Below are positions 5,363 to 6,301 of a stretch of 6,301 nt of DNA, in pieces. The notes under the pieces are model-generated. The model was not told the DNA's origin. It saw only the letters and a list, made by a program, of their open reading frames with translations, and ran no database searches. The stretch comes from Oscillospiraceae bacterium (GTDB lineage: Bacteria > Bacillota > Clostridia > Oscillospirales > Oscillospiraceae): the NCBI GenBank assembly GCA_017557265.1, contig JAFZAM010000065.1:1-6301 (forward strand), in the 5' to 3' direction. Each line of letters starts with the position of its first letter. Position 1 is the stretch's first letter. A program made the position numbers and the translations under genes.

Positions 5363-5805
5363 AGACCGCGAAAAGAGTCGTTGTTATCGTCCTCGCGCTC
5401 GCTCTTGCGCTTACCTGCTTCGGCGGCTGCAAGAAGAAGACCGAGGCCGAGAAGCTCTCCCGCAGCTACAACGTCGTCGTCTCCGTCGAGATAACCGGCG
5501 ACATCGTCGGCAAGAAGGTCGAGCTCGAGTGGAGCGTCAACGGCCTGAGCGCCGGCACGAAGGTCGCCTCCAAGACCGAGGGCGGCTACCACGACGGCGA
5601 CGTCGTCAACTTCCGCCTCATGGAGAGCGACCTGAAAAAAGGCATGAACGTCATGATGCGCGTCGTCATGCTCGGCTACGACGGCGTGGGCATGTACTGC
5701 GGCAAGGCCGTGCCGCTCGAGCTCGAATTCGGCGAGGTGTACTACCTCCGCGTGAGCGGTTCGGGCGCCTCCGACGCCGTCACGGAGCAGGTGTTTCCCG
5801 AGTAA
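5359..5805 (+). CDS. Small predicted lipoprotein, unknown function
   Basis: I do not recognise this 148-residue protein. It opens with a clear export signal: a basic MKTAKR start, a hydrophobic core VVVIVLALALALT, and a lipobox-like FGGC placing the lipidated cysteine at C24, followed by a KKKTEAEK tether. The mature part is predicted all-beta, with alternating strands such as YNVVVSVEITG, KKVELEWSVNG, GDVVNFRLME, MNVMMRVVMLGYDG and LELEFGEVYYLRVSG, possibly one Ig-like or C2-like sandwich; no catalytic motif is evident. ATG 5359 is chosen over an in-frame ATG at 5326, because it overlaps the Hrb stop as ATGA and puts the signal peptide at the N-terminus. The nearest ribosome site, GGAGG at 5341-5345, is 13 bases away, so translation probably depends on coupling to hrb. 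The protein should sit on the outer face of the membrane. Confidence 0.82.
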   Translation: MKTAKRVVVIVLALALALTCFGGCKKKTEAEKLSRSYNVVVSVEITGDIVGKKVELEWSVNGLSAGTKVASKTEGGYHDGDVVNFRLMESDLKKGMNVMMRVVMLGYDGVGMYCGKAVPLELEFGEVYYLRVSGSGASDAVTEQVFPE

Positions 5806-5816
5806 CGGGAACTTTT
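5795..5816 (+). terminator. Weak candidate terminator overlapping the lipoprotein stop
   Basis: TTCCCG at 5795-5800 pairs with CGGGAA at 5806-5811 around a five-base loop that contains the stop codon TAA, then C and TTTT (5813-5816). A second short hairpin, TCCGC-GCC-GCGGA within 5816-5830, precedes TCTTTTT. Either or both may stop the hrb-lipoprotein transcript; the stems are short, so efficiency is doubtful. Confidence 0.4.
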
Positions 5817-5859
5817 CCGCGCCGCGGAGCGTCTTTTTACGGGAAAGCTAAAAAAATCG

Positions 5860-5888
5860 TTGACGAAAGTCGAAAAATGGATTAAACT
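5860..5888 (+). promoter_or_regulatory. Sigma-A promoter of the zinc-ribbon membrane protein gene
   Basis: TTGACG at 5860-5865 is followed after exactly 17 bases by TAAACT at 5883-5888, in the most AT-rich stretch of the window. Transcription would start near 5895, giving a leader of about 54 bases that ends in an AAGGAGG ribosome site at 5936-5942, six bases before ATG 5949. Confidence 0.7.
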
Positions 5889-5948
5889 CATAGAAAGACA
5901 TTATGTGAACTACAATATATAGTATTTTTTCTTTCAAGGAGGACGCTC

Positions 5949-6301
5949 ATGGCTCTTTTTAAGGAAGTAAAATGCGGCAGATGCGACAGGCGCTACTCCT
6001 CCATCAGGAGCAGATGCCCGTACTGCGGCGCCCGCAAGACCAATACCGACCGGAAGGCGGAGGGCGGCTCCGCGGCGAAGGGCTCGTCCCAGAAGTGGCA
6101 GCTCATCGTCGGCGCCGTCATCCTCGTCATCATAATCATCGCCATCATCCTGCTCGTCGCGAACGCGCTCAAGAACAAGGATACCAAGGACGATACCCCG
6201 AGGAACCCGACCAGCAGCAGCCTTATCGATCCCGAGGATAGCATGACCACGACGGCGGAACCGACTCCGACGCCGACCCCGACCCCGACGCCGACCCCGA
6301 C
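5949..6301 (+). CDS. Zinc-ribbon, single-TM protein with Pro-Thr repeat region (3' end outside window)
   Basis: The first 117 codons are visible and no stop is reached. The protein begins with a zinc-ribbon of the zf-ribbon type, with C9 and C12 (CGRC) paired with C23 and C26 (CPYC). Next comes a Lys/Ser-rich linker, then a membrane helix at about 52-70 (LIVGAVILVIIIIAIILLV), a charged juxtamembrane stretch (KNKDTKDDTPRNP) and a Pro-Thr repeat from about residue 105 to the window edge. With a short ribbon before one TM helix and no signal peptide, the ribbon is probably cytoplasmic and the Pro-Thr stalk outside, where it could hold a surface domain encoded beyond the window. Such zinc-ribbon/TM/stalk proteins are common in Bacillota, mostly without known function. 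The start is secure: AAGGAGG lies six bases upstream, under a good promoter. The domain following the stalk is unknown. Confidence 0.85.
   Translation, partial: MALFKEVKCGRCDRRYSSIRSRCPYCGARKTNTDRKAEGGSAAKGSSQKWQLIVGAVILVIIIIAIILLVANALKNKDTKDDTPRNPTSSSLIDPEDSMTTTAEPTPTPTPTPTPTP
6261..6301 (+). repeat. Hexanucleotide-like tandem repeat encoding (Pro-Thr)n
   Basis: From 6261 to the window end the sequence is a degenerate repeat of ccgacn units (ccgact, ccgacg, ccgacc), about seven copies, each encoding Pro-Thr. The third codon base varies, which argues for protein-level selection on a stalk rather than a recent perfect expansion. The repeat continues past the window, so its length is unknown. 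Confidence 0.85.

Noticed and set aside
5909..5930. Possible attenuator hairpin (ACTA, seven-base loop, TAGT, then a T run) in the leader of the zinc-ribbon gene
   Set aside because: The stem is only four A/T-rich base pairs and unlikely to be stable; the T run is better explained as AT-rich leader sequence.

Overview
This window looks like a piece of a GC-rich Bacillota (Clostridia-type) chromosome. The grounds are strong AGGAGG-type ribosome binding sites, intrinsic hairpin-plus-T-tract terminators, sigma-A-like promoters in short AT-richer gaps, a dapF-dapL pair (aminotransferase route to meso-diaminopimelate), a flavin reductase-rubredoxin fusion of the Hrb type known from acetogens, and a methyltransferase-like protein of the uroporphyrinogen decarboxylase superfamily. 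Assignment below class level is not supportable from the sequence alone. No RNA gene, insertion sequence, CRISPR array or attachment site was seen, and coding density is high, with no gene-free stretch over about 160 bases.

Layout. Positions 1-1338 (+): the last 50 codons of dapF overlap the start of dapL by ATGA, and dapL is complete. Positions 1337-1397: two stacked hairpin terminators in the convergent gap. Positions 1406-2215 (-): a 269-residue polyferredoxin with four [4Fe-4S] cysteine groups and a C-terminal Cna-B/transthyretin-like beta domain, resembling the small subunit of molybdopterin transhydroxylases and DMSO reductase-family enzymes, but with no catalytic subunit in view. Positions 2216-2373: a divergent promoter region. 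Positions 2374-3456 (+): a UroD/MtaA-like methyltransferase-family protein. Positions 3471-3503: a strong bidirectional terminator. Positions 3540-3743 (-): a small single-pass membrane protein with an ambiguous start codon. Positions 3811-4647 (-): pyrF (type 2 OMP decarboxylase). Positions 4648-4762: back-to-back promoters. Positions 4763-5805 (+): an Hrb-like flavin reductase-rubredoxin fusion overlapping by ATGA a small lipoprotein of unknown function. Positions 5860-5888: a near-consensus promoter. Positions 5949-6301 (+, cut by the window end): a zinc-ribbon, single-TM protein entering a Pro-Thr repeat.

How the genes relate. The window is mostly a row of short, separately promoted units rather than one pathway. 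DapF and DapL act consecutively in lysine and peptidoglycan synthesis. PyrF is a housekeeping pyrimidine enzyme standing apart from other pyr genes. The divergent polyferredoxin and UroD-like protein share a control region and both belong to families used in anaerobic cofactor-dependent (Mo/W, corrinoid) chemistry; a functional link is an inference only. The Hrb-like protein suggests oxidative or nitrosative stress electron transfer. I found no clear evidence of an undescribed multi-gene system; the best leads are the orphan polyferredoxin with its divergent partner, the translation start of the 67-codon membrane protein, and the Hrb-lipoprotein coupling.
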